Positions 44,692 through 55,927 of a stretch of DNA of 64,000 nt are shown piece after piece (position 1 is the stretch's first letter; the number at the start of each line of letters is the position of its first letter). The stretch is from Apiotrichum sp. Y4204 (lineage: Eukaryota > Basidiomycota > Tremellomycetes > Trichosporonales > Trichosporonaceae). Under the pieces are notes generated by a model, which ran no database searches, was not told the DNA's origin, and saw nothing but the letters and a program-made list of their open reading frames with translations. The stretch lies in contig JAMYHL010000083.1 in assembly GCA_025531455.1 (NCBI GenBank), positions 98,343-162,342 of the forward strand, in the 5' to 3' direction. The position numbers were made by a program, and so were the translations under genes.

Positions 44692-45947
44692 CTAGTCTGT
44701 AATCTGCACCTTGATAGCGCCCTGGCTCGGGTCCGCAGCAACATGGAACGCGGACACGGCGTCGGCGAGCGCAAAGCGGTGGGTGACGAGTGGCTTGAGG
44801 TTGATAAGGCCCTCTGACACGAGCCGGATCGCCTTTGGGTACTGGTTTGCGTAGCGATACTGGAACTGCATGTCGATCTCGTTTGCGGACATGTATCCGA
44901 ACGGGTACTGGTGTGAGATACAGGAGATGCACGAGAGGCACTCACAGTCGCCTCGGATTTGCCCACGCCAATGACGAACACCTTGCCGCCAAAGCAGAGT
45001 GTCTGCCGTCAGCCGAGATATAAGAATATTGCCATTGCAGGACTCACATAGATGGCCGCCCTGACCGAGCTCTCGACGCCAGTACACTCGAGCGCGACGC
45101 GGAGCTCCATCCCCGCCGCGTCCTTGATCTTGGCCGCCGTCTCCTCCTCGCTCCACTCGCGCTGCACGCACACCGTGCGGACCTGGCCCACGAGGCTCTT
45201 TGCAAACTCGAGGCGGGACGGCACGACATCCACAATCACAATTGGCGCGCACCCGGCTGCACGCGCCGCGAGCAGCGTCACGAGGCCAATTGGGCCAGCA
45301 CCGCAAATCAACACCGGGTCGCCGAGCCGCACCCCCGCGCGCTCAATGCCCGCCAGCGCGACCGCCAGCGGCTCACACAGCGAACCCTCCTCAAACGACA
45401 TGCTGGCCGGGAGCTTGTGCAGCCATGCAGCGGGGTGCGCATGGAACCGCGTCAGGGTGCCGTGGTACGGCGGCGTCGAGAAGAAGACGACGCGCGGGCA
45501 CGCGTTGTACCGCCCCGAAAGGCAGGGGGGGCAGGATGCAAGTCCGCACGGCACGCCGGCCTCGATCGCCACCCGGTCACCTACCGCGATACCCTCGACG
45601 TCGGGGCCGACAGCGATGACCTCTCCGGCGGACTCGTGGCCCGCGCCGCACTCGTCGCGGACGACCATCGTCGGGCCAATGTGCCCGTGTTTCCAGAAAT
45701 GCACGTCCGAGCCGCAGATTCCGGTTGCTTTTACGTGCACGATTGCTTCCCCCGGGCCGGGCGTCGGCTCTGGCTTTACAATCATGTGGACTTCATGTGC
45801 GGGGTTGTACGCGCAGGCGAGGTTGGCCTTTGGGTCCTGGAGGACCGGGTCGGTTGCATCGGCCACGACGCGGAAGTCGGCGTGCTTGAGCACCTTTGCG
45901 GGATCGTAGTGCGCCTCGTAGGCTGTCTGGGCGTGCGTGCAGGTCAT
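44692..45947 (-). CDS. L-arabinitol 4-dehydrogenase-like polyol dehydrogenase (zinc MDR)
   Basis: A 390-residue medium-chain zinc dehydrogenase from exons 45048-45947, 44946-45002 and 44692-44907 (introns 45 and 38 nt). The block [20 protein letters not shown], then [15 protein letters not shown], is characteristic of fungal L-arabinitol 4-dehydrogenase and the related xylitol/sorbitol dehydrogenases. It holds the catalytic-zinc Cys, His and Glu. Four structural-zinc cysteines sit in [18 protein letters not shown]. The Rossmann motif is GAGPIGLV, followed by the acidic IVDVVPSRL, which favours NAD. It would oxidise L-arabinitol or a similar polyol to a ketose in the cytosol. The roughly 60-residue N-terminal extension is longer than usual. 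It diverges from the SDR gene across 431 bp, consistent with shared control. Confidence 0.88.
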
Positions 45948-46378
45948 CGTGGTCGTCGTGGGTGGTCCTTTGAGAATCTCGCAAGCAACTCGAGTTAATA
46001 TACAGACAGACGACATCCAGTCTCAGCGCGTCATGGGAACAACATCTGCTGTGGGCCATGAACATCCGCTAAGCGAAGCACTTCACGGGATCTCACGGTT
46101 GTTCGCAAATGGTCCACACAATGCACATGACCAGCACTGCGTTTCCCAAATGGTCCGACTGGAACAGCCGGCCATCATCCGGCGGACAGTTTGTTGGTTG
46201 CCGATGTGGTGGGGAGGCGGACGTTTCGGACGTTTTGCTTCTGGCGACTCGGACATCCGCGATCCGGGAAACGGCAGTCAACAGCCTGTCCCCTCGGCTG
46301 TCTCACCTGTTGTTTACGATACATGAATCTGCTCAAGTAGCGGACAAGTACTCGCATCTCAGACGCATCATCATCACA
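45948..46378. promoter_or_regulatory. Divergent promoter, polyol dehydrogenase / SDR
   Basis: A 431-bp region with CGG-rich sites: CGGACAGTTTG at 46183-46193 and two head-to-tail CGGACGTTT copies at 46218-46237. These resemble sites upstream of the regulator and the transporter in the same cluster, so they are candidate binding sites for a cluster regulator. Confidence 0.6.
46218..46237. promoter_or_regulatory. Tandem CGGACGTTT motif
   Basis: Two adjacent direct copies of CGGACGTTT lie centrally between the two divergent dehydrogenase genes. A third related copy is 25 bp to the left. Confidence 0.6.
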
Positions 46379-47272
46379 ATGCCCATCACCATCGACTTTC
46401 GCGGCAAGCTCGTGCTCGTCACCGGCGGCGGGCGGAGCATCGGGCTCGCGATCGCGACCGCCCTCGCAGAGTGTGGGAACGGACCCGATAAAACAGCTGA
46501 CAGCAGGCGGCGCCGACCTCGCCATCACGTACACTTCGCAGGACTGCTCCTCTGTCGCAGAGGAGCTCTCCGCCAAACACGGAATCTCCTGCAAGGCGTT
46601 CAAGTGCGAGGTTTCCTCGAGTGCCCAAGTCGACACCATGCTTGCAGACGTCCAATCCGCCTTTGGGCGCAGCGTCGACATTGGAATCGCAAACGCCGGG
46701 ATTGCGCTGTGGCGCGACGCACACGAGAACACCGACGCCGAGTTCCGCCGTATCTTTGAGGTAAACACCTTTGGGAGCTACTATCTCGCCCGCGCGCTCG
46801 CGCGCTCATGGCTCAACCTCCCGATTCCCGTCGGCGAGCCCACTGGGAACACGCCCGCGGCGCAGAACCTTGGAAAACAGATCCTATTCATCTCCTCCAT
46901 TTCGGGACTCGTCGCCATGACGCCTCAGCGCCAGGCAGCGTACAATGCTAGCAAGGGCGCGGTGACCATGCTCGCCAAGGTGTGTGGGACACTGAGTACA
47001 TACTGACATCCTAGAGTCTCGCGGCGGAATGGGCACATCTGGGCATCACGGTAAACTCCATCTCGCCGGGATACGTCGCGACCGACATGATCGGCGACGC
47101 GAGCACGGCAAAGTGGACCGGCGAGTGGACGGCGCGCACACCAGTGGGCCGCTTCGCGACGCCCCGCGAGCTCGGCGAGTTTGTCGCCTTGCTCGTGAGC
47201 GACAGGCAGGGCGGGATGGGGTGGATGACGGGCAGCGACGTCGTCGTCGATGGTGGATATACTTTGCTCTAG
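46379..47272 (+). CDS. Short-chain dehydrogenase/reductase (polyol/ketose type)
   Basis: A 274-residue classical SDR from exons 46379-46472, 46507-46979 and 47015-47272 (introns 34 and 35 nt). The cofactor motif is TGGGRSIG (residues 15-22), followed by the NAG motif in IANAGIAL, the catalytic serine in FISSISG, and Tyr178-x3-Lys182 in AYNASKGAV. The C-terminus ends in DVVVDGGYTLL, as in mannitol, arabinitol and L-xylulose reductases of fungi. Together with the divergent arabinitol-like dehydrogenase it could interconvert polyols and ketoses, as in the oxidoreductive pentose pathway. Substrate and cofactor choice are not proven. The first splice gives Cys or Ser at residue 32, depending on which of two acceptors 3 nt apart is used. 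Confidence 0.88.
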
Positions 47273-48066
47273 ATTTGGAACTTATGGAATCACTGCTGGA
47301 TGTGAACGTGCCGACCGCCGGGCGGGTTGGTGCACATGGCTCATGAGACATGCGCATGTGCTCACTCTTTTCCATCACATACACGATGACCTGACAGATA
47401 CGGTCACTGATGTCGACAGAGGCTGAGGATGACGAGGACGATTGCCGTTGCCCATGAAGATGAACGCTGCCCACTACCCCGAGATTGCCCATGGTGGGCA
47501 GCCCCTATCGGTGCCGACGGCTCTCGCCCCCGTTCAGCAAATGTCCGCTACTGACCGGACAAGTAGAGCTACTGCGGCATCTTTCGTCGCTCTCGGACGG
47601 GCCCGGACGTGCCCTCCCAAGGCGAGCACATGGCCCATGCCGCAAGAGTGCGACGTGCAGGATATCAGGATCCAAGGACTTCGGACGTTTGTCGCCCTGA
47701 CCCATGACGTCTAGGCAAACTGTCCGAACGCTTCTCGGCAACTCGGTGGCATTCTGCTTCGCGTCTCCGGCATCGGTGCATCGCCGAGATTAGAACACCC
47801 AAGAGCGCGGTGACCCAGGAGCGCAGTGCGCTGCGTTGTCGCCCTTTCGGGGCTTGGTAACACGCTGCTAATGCACGCTATCTGCGCTATCCGTGCTCGT
47901 TCCTCACGATGGCAGCATTGCATATAAAAGACGACCCCGCATCGTCTGGCCGCTCCATCCCCATGGAGCCCAAGTCGTCACCCTTAAACCTCCTGACATC
48001 TCCAGACATCTCCAAACTTCCCCAGACATCCACACACCTTACCTACAGTCCCAAACACATACCGTC
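47273..48066. promoter_or_regulatory. Promoter region of the MFS sugar transporter
   Basis: A TATA box (TATAAA, 47933-47938) lies 130 bp before the ATG. CGGAC motifs occur at about 47594, 47604 and 47682 (CGGACGTTTG, matching the motif between the dehydrogenases). Direct repeats of GACATCTCCA are in the leader at about 47995-48030. No gene is visible. Confidence 0.65.
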
Positions 48067-50104
48067 ATGGGCCTCACCAGTGCATCGGTGAACGTCATCC
48101 AGAACCCGCTGCAGCACCTGCCCAAGGCTACTGTAGCAGCGAACGCAGCCGACTTTGCGAGTCAGCACGGGCTGAAGGAGCACACCGACCTGTTTGTCAA
48201 GGGAGCGCTCGTCGCGCGCGCACCGGATGAGTTTGATACTCTCACCGAGCTCAGCACGGAGGAGAAGCGCGTCCTTCAGTACGAGCTCGATCACAAGTGG
48301 TCGGGACCGTGGCCGCTCTACTTTGCGGCCTTCATTTGCGCCGTCGGCGCTGCTACCCAGGGATGGGACCAGACGGGGAGCAACGGCGCAAGTGAGTATA
48401 GAGAAGCTTGAAAAGTTCCGCAGGCTCACAGTAGACCTCAGCTTCCCGGCAGAGTTTGGTATCAACGGCGACCTCACGGACGGGCCGAGGGGCAAGCGCG
48501 ACTCGTGGCTCGTCGGCCTCGTCAACTCGGCGCCGTACGCGTCAGCAGCGATTCTCGGCGTATGGCTCTCGGATCCACTGAACCACTATCTCGGCCGCCG
48601 CGGCGAGATCTTCATCACGGCCATAGTCCTTATCGCGACGCCAATCGCATCAGGCTTCACGCATAACTGGCAGCAGCTGTTCGTCGTCCGCCTCATCCTC
48701 GGCCTGGGACTTGGTGCCAAAGCCGCCACGGTGCCGGTCTACGCGGCCGAAATGGCGCCGACGCGCATCCGCGGCGCGCTCACCATGGGCTGGCAGCTGT
48801 GGACGTGTTTTGGCATTTTTCTAGGTTTTGCCGCCAACTGCGTCGTGAAGGATGTCGGGAGGATTGCGTGGCGTCTCCAGCTCGGATCGGCATTCATCCC
48901 GGCGCTCCCTCTCGCACTCGGTATCTGGTTCTCCCCCGAGAGCCCGCGCTGGCTCATGAAGAAGGGCCGCTACCCCGCCGCCTTTAGGTCCTACTGCCGC
49001 CTGCGCAGCGACCCCCTCATCGCGGCCCGTGACCTGTACTACGCCGACGTGCTGTATCAAGAGGAGCTCGCGCTCGCGCGCGGTACCTCGTACTTGTCCC
49101 GCCTTGTGGACTGCTTCCGTGTCCCCCGCATTCGTCGAGGTGAGCTTACAGATAAGCATTAGTGGAGAGTGGGGCGCTAACTCGTCAAAGCCAACCTTGG
49201 TGCCAGCATCGTCATGCTTGCCCAGCAGATGTGCGGCATCAACATGTGAGTTAGAGCGGGGTGGGCCACAGCTGACGCCGCAGTATCTCCTTTTACTCCT
49301 CGTCCGTGTTCAGCGAGAGCGGATATAGCGACACGCAGGCGCTGTATGCCTCGCTTGGTTTTGGAGCGCTGAACTTTGCGTTTGCCGTCCCCGCAGTATT
49401 CCTCATTGACGTGAGTAAGAGTATGGAGTGGGGGGTTGGAGTAGAGCGGCGCTGGCTGGAGCTCCAATGACGATTGTCGCCGAAAGCTAATCTCCCAGAC
49501 CTTTGGCCGTCGGAGTCTCCTCCTAGCCACCTTTCCGTTCATGTGCGTCTTCCTGCTCGCCACAGGCCTGATGTACCTGATGGACGAGTCCCGCACGCAG
49601 CTCCGCACTGGACTGATCGCGCTCTTCATCTACCTCTTCACCGCGGCATACTCTGTCGGCGAGGGCCCCGTGGCCTTCATGTACTCGGCGGAGGTCTTCC
49701 CAACCGTACAGCGCGAGCAGGGCATGGCGTGGGCAGTGTGCGTAAACAACTTTTTCGCGGCCGTGCTGGGCCTCACATTCCCCAGCATGAAGCTTGCAAT
49801 GGGCAAGCTCGGCGCGTTCTGCTTCTACGCCGGGCTAAACGCTATTGCCTTTGTGTGGATTTTCCTCTGGATCCCCGAGACCAAGAACCTCACGCTCGAG
49901 GAGCTCGACCAGGTCTTCTCGGTGCCAACTGCCGAGTTCTCAAAATACCAGCTGACGGTCTGGCTGCCCTGGTTTGTCCGCCGCTACGTTGCCCGCGATA
50001 AGGATGCCCACCTCCAGCCGCTTCTCGAGCGAAGCCATGTTGAACGAGCCACGGATAAGGAGGTGCTCGATCACGAGGGGCAGCACAAGAAGGACCTTCA
50101 GTAA
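48067..50104 (+). CDS. MFS sugar/polyol transporter
   Basis: A 605-residue 12-helix sugar porter from exons 48067-48391, 48435-49139, 49191-49245, 49284-49410 and 49499-50104, with introns of 38-88 nt. After a hydrophilic N-terminus of about 85 residues come [15 protein letters not shown] (helix 1), the R-x-G-R-R type loop in [27 protein letters not shown] (the sugar-porter signature), [32 protein letters not shown] (helix 7) and [17 protein letters not shown]. These define the fungal sugar-porter family. The position next to polyol dehydrogenases suggests pentose or polyol uptake at the plasma membrane, but the substrate cannot be read directly. Confidence 0.92.
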
Positions 50105-51776
50105 CAAGCAAAACGGTAAGAGTGGCGAGGGCTGAGGGCCCAGATAAAACACCACAAAGAGAAATACCGCAAATGTCGGAAAAGTGCGGGGGTTGTACGT
50201 TAGCAAAAAAAGTTATGCAGCTGTTGTCCGTGTGGCTCCTCGGGGCAACGGAGTGGACGCCGTTCCGAACTCTTCACCGGAGACGGGTATGACGCAGTGC
50301 CCGGTGCGCTGAGAATGCTCTGAGAATGCTCCGCCGCTGCCCTGCTTCAGCGTGCAAGGCCCGTCGGTCCAGAATCTGTAAACCGCAACGGGCATGCAGG
50401 ATGTGAGGCACAAGCGTCTGCCGGTGGGATGTCTGGATTCCTCAGCAACGTCAGTGGGCCGGTTCTGGGCACAACAGGACACGAGACACTCTGGCAGGCA
50501 CTCTAACAGCACCCAAACTGTATTGCTTCATTCACTCGAGCAACTGTGATCATGTAGACTTGTGACGCACTAGAAACGCGAGTGACTGGGCGAGGAACTA
50601 CTAGTAACCCGTCACACATCCTCCAACTAGTGCCCCAACTTGGATTACTTGATTGCCGACCCTCTCCTTGTCCGTTCCGCTGGAATCGTTCTCGACCCGC
50701 GACATAAGGGAAACGTGGGGTCTATCGGCCAGTCGAGAACATCTGCTGACAGGGTCTGCGTCAACTCTGGGCAGGTCGGACCGCACGCAGACACATGCCT
50801 CGCCCTGAGGTGATGGCTGCTGCCGCCGGCCGTGGCGTGGGTTTCAGCAGCATAGAGTTGCGATCAGAGACAGCAGGCACACGATACTTCCGGGGGCTCG
50901 GAACATCCGTCAACGGCATTTCAACGGCATCGCGAGGGATTGTCCGCGGGTATCGCAGCGATTTCTTGCAAGTGCTCTAACCGCCTCTAACACCTCTAAA
51001 CACCTCGTACCGCTGATACATCCGAGTATAGGCTTTGGGGCGCTCGATGTCAAGGTCAAAGTTTCAGGTAGACCCCGACACCAATGACGAGGTCACCAAA
51101 CGTTGTTGCGAAACGTTCCACAGACAATTGTGCGGAGTTTCTTGCAGAGTGACTAAGAGTGACGAGAGTTACTGCATAGGCACTGATTGCATTGCAGAGT
51201 TTGGTTCGTTTTCTGGGCGAGCACAGGAGACTCGACAGAGTCTGGGTCCGGACCTGATCGCACCCAGGCAACAGACAACAGACAACAGGCAACAGCGATC
51301 GAGCTGCAAGGGTGTCGTTGTCGTCGTCTTTACCTCGCGAAGGACCTCTAAAAACTGTTTAGTGTTTGGGGTTTCAACTGACATGTGCTCCAACAGCATA
51401 TTAGGTTAAGCTGTTGCAGCAGCAGCATGCCTAGACTGAGGTGAATATACCACTACTGCAACAGAGTTGCGAGGCACCCATTCACTGCCATCGAGTACGA
51501 ACAGCAAGAGAAAGGAGAAGAAGAAAGAAAGAAAAAAATAATAAGACCTACCTACGCGTCGACTTCACTTTGCGCGAGGATAAAAGGCGACGCGAAGACG
51601 TCTTCTTGTCCCATCAAAAACATAGCTTCGGCACGCTCTTTACGACTCACCTAGACACCTAGACGGTTCGGACACGATCTTTACTTACTTTTACCTGGCG
51701 TACTAGTAGTACCACACTCGTACCACACCCCACCACTCTCAACTCAACCACTCCCCCAACGTTCATTCTCCAAAAA
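50105..51776. other. Intergenic region upstream of the AA14-like gene
   Basis: No gene is supportable. A short CAACAGA repeat lies at about 51265-51297. A TATA-like GATAAAAG at about 51578-51586 and a GAAA-rich stretch at about 51508-51540 probably belong to the promoter of the secreted oxygenase gene. Confidence 0.55.
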
Positions 51777-52795
51777 ATGACCCGCCTCTCTGCTTTCACC
51801 CCCCTCGTCCTCGCGCTGCCCGCGGCCGCGCACATTGCCCTCATGCACCCCTCCATGTACGGGTAAGTAACCTGTTGAGCAACCGCCACTCGAGCCAGGC
51901 TAACATGTCCAGATGGGAGGAGCTCCCGACCGGCACAAAGGGCACGACGCCGCTCATCAACCAGCCGTTCAGCCAATGGTGGTTCCACGGGTACATCCAC
52001 GAAAAGCCGCAGGAGGGCGCGTTCATGTCTCTCCCCGCTGGCGGCACCTTTGTCGGCGAGCTGGCGTGCGACAAGCAGTGGACGACGTACGGCGGACACG
52101 AGGAGGAGCCGTTCCGCGCATGCACGTACTGGAACCCCGAGACGTCTCCTTCTGGCGTTCTCCACTCGGGTGACCCGTTCGACACCCCGCTCGGCAACTG
52201 CAAGGACCTCAAGGGCACCGCGCTGGCCATCGCCTACGAGAGCGACCCGCACAAGGTCAAGCCGTCCGACCTCACCGTCATCAGCACCAACCAGCGCTCC
52301 CCATGGATGCGCCGGACAGAGTACCAGATTCCCGCTGGTCTCCGCCCGTGTCCCCCCGGCGGGTGCACGTGCATGTGGGGCTGGATCCACGGGACAAAGG
52401 GCGGCAAGAGCGACGAGATGTACCTCCTCGGCTACCGCTGCAACGTGACCAACGGCGACCCGAACGGCCGCCCCCTCCCTGCCCCCCAGCCGGCTGTCAA
52501 GTGCATGGGCAACAAGGACAACTGCACCCGCGGCGCAAAGCAGCTCCACTTCTGGCAGCAGGCCGAGGGCAACAACAACCAGCAGCCGTTTGACGACCCG
52601 CCGTACTACAACACCGACTACGGCTTTGCCGACGGCGCCCAGAACGACATTTGGGACACGCTCGGTCCCCGCTCGCTCACCACCGAGCTCAACGCTGACG
52701 CCGCGGCCCAGGAGGTCGAGGCAGAGGCACAGCAGCCTTGTGAGGAGGGCGTGTGGAGCAGGCTTCAGAAGCGCTGCTCGCGCGACGTGAACTAG
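51777..52795 (+). CDS. Secreted AA14-like lytic polysaccharide monooxygenase candidate
   Basis: A 322-residue secreted protein from exons 51777-51862 and 51913-52795 (50-nt intron). After the signal peptide MTRLSAFTPLVLALPAAA the predicted mature chain starts with His (HIALMHPSMYG), as needed for the copper histidine brace of LPMOs. QPFSQWWFHGYIHEKP, LACDKQWTTYGG, LKGTALAIAYESDP, CPPGGCTCMWGWIHG and AKQLHFWQQAEGNN match the pattern I recall for basidiomycete AA14 enzymes, which act on xylan-coated cellulose. Paired cysteines and an acidic tail follow. If correct, it oxidatively cleaves plant or fungal wall polysaccharide. The assignment is by motif recall and not by search. Confidence 0.75.
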
Positions 52796-53086
52796 AGGTT
52801 CAGTCGGATGGGTGCTGCGCACCTGCGAGTCAGTGCTTGAGTGGTATATGCCGCGGCGCCGCGCGCCGTGCGGGGCATATATGACGCGCTGAGCGCTCGA
52901 GTTTGTTCTTCATATGCGCTGAGCGCCTTGGGTTAGGCTTTCAATGCCAGTAGATTGCATGCAGAGAGACATAGATGCCACCGCGATGGGTCAAGATCAG
53001 GACGTGCCCGTCAGATCAGAATACAAGTTGCGTTGCCGTTGTAATTGCAATGAGTCGCCACTCCCCCCAAACCAGAATAAAACCTT

Positions 53087-55007
53087 TTACACGATAGCCC
53101 TCAGCTTCTTGGAGCGACACAAGCGCGCGCCGAGCATGCCGAGCGCGTTGATGGTAAGCATTGCGCCCGCGAGTCCGATCGCGGCGGGGAAGCGGCGGAA
53201 CATCTCCTCGTCGGTCCCCCGGCCGATGAGCGCGCCGACAATCGGTGGTCCCGCAATCTGCGCGACACACTGCACCACTGCTGTGAGAAAGGATCCAGAG
53301 AGCGAGACTCACACATCGCCTGCCCCATCAGCGTTCCCGCCAGGCGGGGGTCCTTGGCCGTCGACTGGATGAGAACGCCTTGTAGCGAGATGGGCGCGCC
53401 CGAGATCGTTCCGAACAGGCAGCAGAACGCAATGACCGCAGCCGCCGACTTCATGCCCAGCCACCCAAACATGAGTACCGCTTGCGCTGCGATGCAGACC
53501 ACAACGGTGTTGAATGGTCCGCATGCGTCCGCGATGACTGCTGTCAGCAACACGACACTGCTGTCGGACTTACAGCCCGCGACGAGACGGCCGACGCCGG
53601 ACGCGCCATTTGCGATCATTCTGTTTATGAGCTTTGTCCCACTGGCGCACTCACAGAAGGTAGGGCGCGGTCGCCCCGAGGCCTGCAACGCGGCCGTACG
53701 TTCCGATGAATGTGAGGAACGAGAAGTATGCAAACACGTAGAACTGGGACGCATCAGTATGGTTGGGTGGGTTGCAGACCCACAGGATTGCTGAGCGCGA
53801 CAAAGGCGTAGGCAGGGTTCTTAAACTCGCCCCAATAGAAGTACGGTCCTGGTGGGCGCGGCGGGAGGCGCGCACGCATCAGCAGTACCGAGAGGGTGCC
53901 GAGTACGAGGACAAAGAGAGCGAGCGCGCGCATCGTCCATGGAAATCCGACTGGAGGGTTAGCTGGTCTGCAGGTAGTAGTCGGTTCGACGCACTCTTCG
54001 GGGGGAGATTCGCAATAACGGCGGGCCACACGAGGGCGCCGACAGACGAGCCCGTCACTGCTATTAGTGGAGAGCGGCGCGATGCTCACTGATGATACCA
54101 CTTAAATCAGCACATGACAAAACAGTCATCACTCACAAAGCCAGTCCGCGCCGGAGGAAGAACCACTGGCCGACGACGCCCATCGGCGCGATAAACAAAA
54201 GGTTCATGCCGGCCGCCATGACGATACCCTGGCAGAGGAACACCTGGTAGTAGGTCTTGCAGAGGGACAGCAACACGCAGCCGAGGGTGAGGAGAAACGT
54301 GCCGACCGACAGCAGGAGCTTGACGCCGAGGCGGTCGACGAGCGGGCCGGTGAACGCGCTCCCGCCGAAACACAGCGCCGCCATGCAGCTTCCAATCCAC
54401 GAGATCTCGCTCGGCGAATGGCTCGACAGCAAATTCTTCTCGTAGTAGCTCTGGAACGCGCCGACGGACGCGGTGAGGCCAAAGCCGATAATGCTCGCGG
54501 TGAACCCGCCAACGACGACGAGCCACGCCTGGGGTTAGAGTTGCATGCAGAGATACGCACCTGCAGCCCGCCGTCGGGGTACACAATCTCCTCGCCCTTG
54601 TCGTTGATCTGAACCGCGACGACCGAGTCGCCGTCCCCCGCAACAGTCGTATCTGCCGACCCTTTACACTCCCTTTCGGCCGCATCCTCAATATGCTCGT
54701 CTGGTTCCTTTTCGCCCAACGTAGAGCGGCGCGACCGACGAGAATCCGGACGCTCCGGATGATGTGTATGTGCGGGATGAACTGCACATGGCGCGGCTTC
54801 GACGTCTCCAAGGACATGGGGATGGTGGGCGAGCTCGGCGCGGCTGACAAGATGTCCTGATTGTGCGGCGGCGCGCTCCTCGGCCCGTGAACGTGCACGC
54901 GCGAGGTCGAGGGAGCGCAGCGACCGCGCTGCCGGGCTCGTACTCCGCTCGAGGTCGAGGGACCGCCCGTGTGTGTATCGCCGGTCTGGGCTGCCTGGTC
55001 GTGACAT
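53087..55007 (-). CDS. MFS transporter, monocarboxylate-porter (MCT)-like
   Basis: A 544-residue membrane carrier from nine exons (54561-55007, 54137-54528, 54090-54100, 53995-54060, 53784-53950, 53655-53743, 53574-53620, 53313-53537, 53087-53277). A basic, Ser-rich cytosolic N-terminus of about 135 residues leads to the MCT signature YPDGGLQAWLVVVGGF. SPSEISWIGSCMAALCFGG, GVVGQWFFLRRGLA, ITVTGSSVGALVWP and IGFPWTMRALAL follow in family order. An 11-nt exon (54090-54100) and a 29-nt intron (54061-54089) are required to keep the frame. Fungal members move carboxylates, vitamins or siderophore-like compounds. The substrate is unknown and no partner enzyme is adjacent. Confidence 0.88.
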
Positions 55008-55927
55008 TTTGTGTTGGTGGAAGCCTTGTCGCGGTGGGCAGAGCGCGAAGGAATGGAATGCGCGTCAATGTCAGCAGCTGGCAAGATGGGAAACAGTAGT
55101 GGTCCAAGTATATCGATCTATCGCTCCCGCTGCATCTCTATCATCTGCTCCATGCTTGGTCATGCTTATTCACAGGCTGCAGAAATCTCTGGTGGCTGCA
55201 ACAAATGTGCGACATGGGTGGACGGGCATGCCCGACGCAGAGCCGTAGTTGCCGACCGACCCCCGTGTGCTGCAGCAGTACCGCAGTGCTGTTGTGCTGT
55301 TGGCTGCTCGGCATGTCGGCATGCGCGGGACGATAACATGATTGTGATGTCGACATGTCTCTGATGGCTTGGCGCTGGCGGTTGTGGAGATTGTGGGCCG
55401 GAACGCGCCACCCACTGCAACCTCTCGAGACCTATCAACCGCGCTCCGATGCTCCAGCTCGACCTCCAGTCTTGGCCGCACAGTCTTGGCCGCAGCAGTA
55501 CAGTACATGTGCGAGCGTGCTGTACCTTCGGCGCCCGAGACTTTGGAGCTCCAAAGCAGTGATCTGAGCTGCATCTATGTTGCATGAAGTATGTGGATAG
55601 AACAGCGATTCCTTCGGCTCCAAGGATCAACAAGCCGAGAGCACTACGCGCCTGTAGCTCGAATGCCGACCTGTAGCACGACGTTGAGGGCATAGCTTGA
55701 CCATTCACTACTGCTAATTCTTCTGCTATGCTAATCCGATGCCCATTCTAGTTCAACAAGAGTCACAAGTCGAGATTGGCTGTTATGTAGTTCTTGGGGG
55801 CGATTGTCGAGATTCACGAATACGGCGTTGTCGAAAGTCACAGCACCAGAGATGCTCTGTCGACTGCTGCGATCCGACTCTGGCGGCTCCACGCAATACA
55901 TGTCCTCTGTACAACCACCGCCCCACT
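55008..55927. other. Intergenic region between MCT and thioesterase genes
   Basis: Promoter of the minus-strand MCT-like gene plus the 3' flank of the minus-strand thioesterase gene. Frames of up to 180 codons on the minus strand carry no recognisable domain. I see no gene. Confidence 0.6.

Noticed and set aside
51659..52822. 387-codon minus-strand frame opposite the AA14-like gene
   Set aside because: An antisense shadow of a GC-rich gene. The plus-strand frame has a signal peptide, a spliced intron and family motifs.
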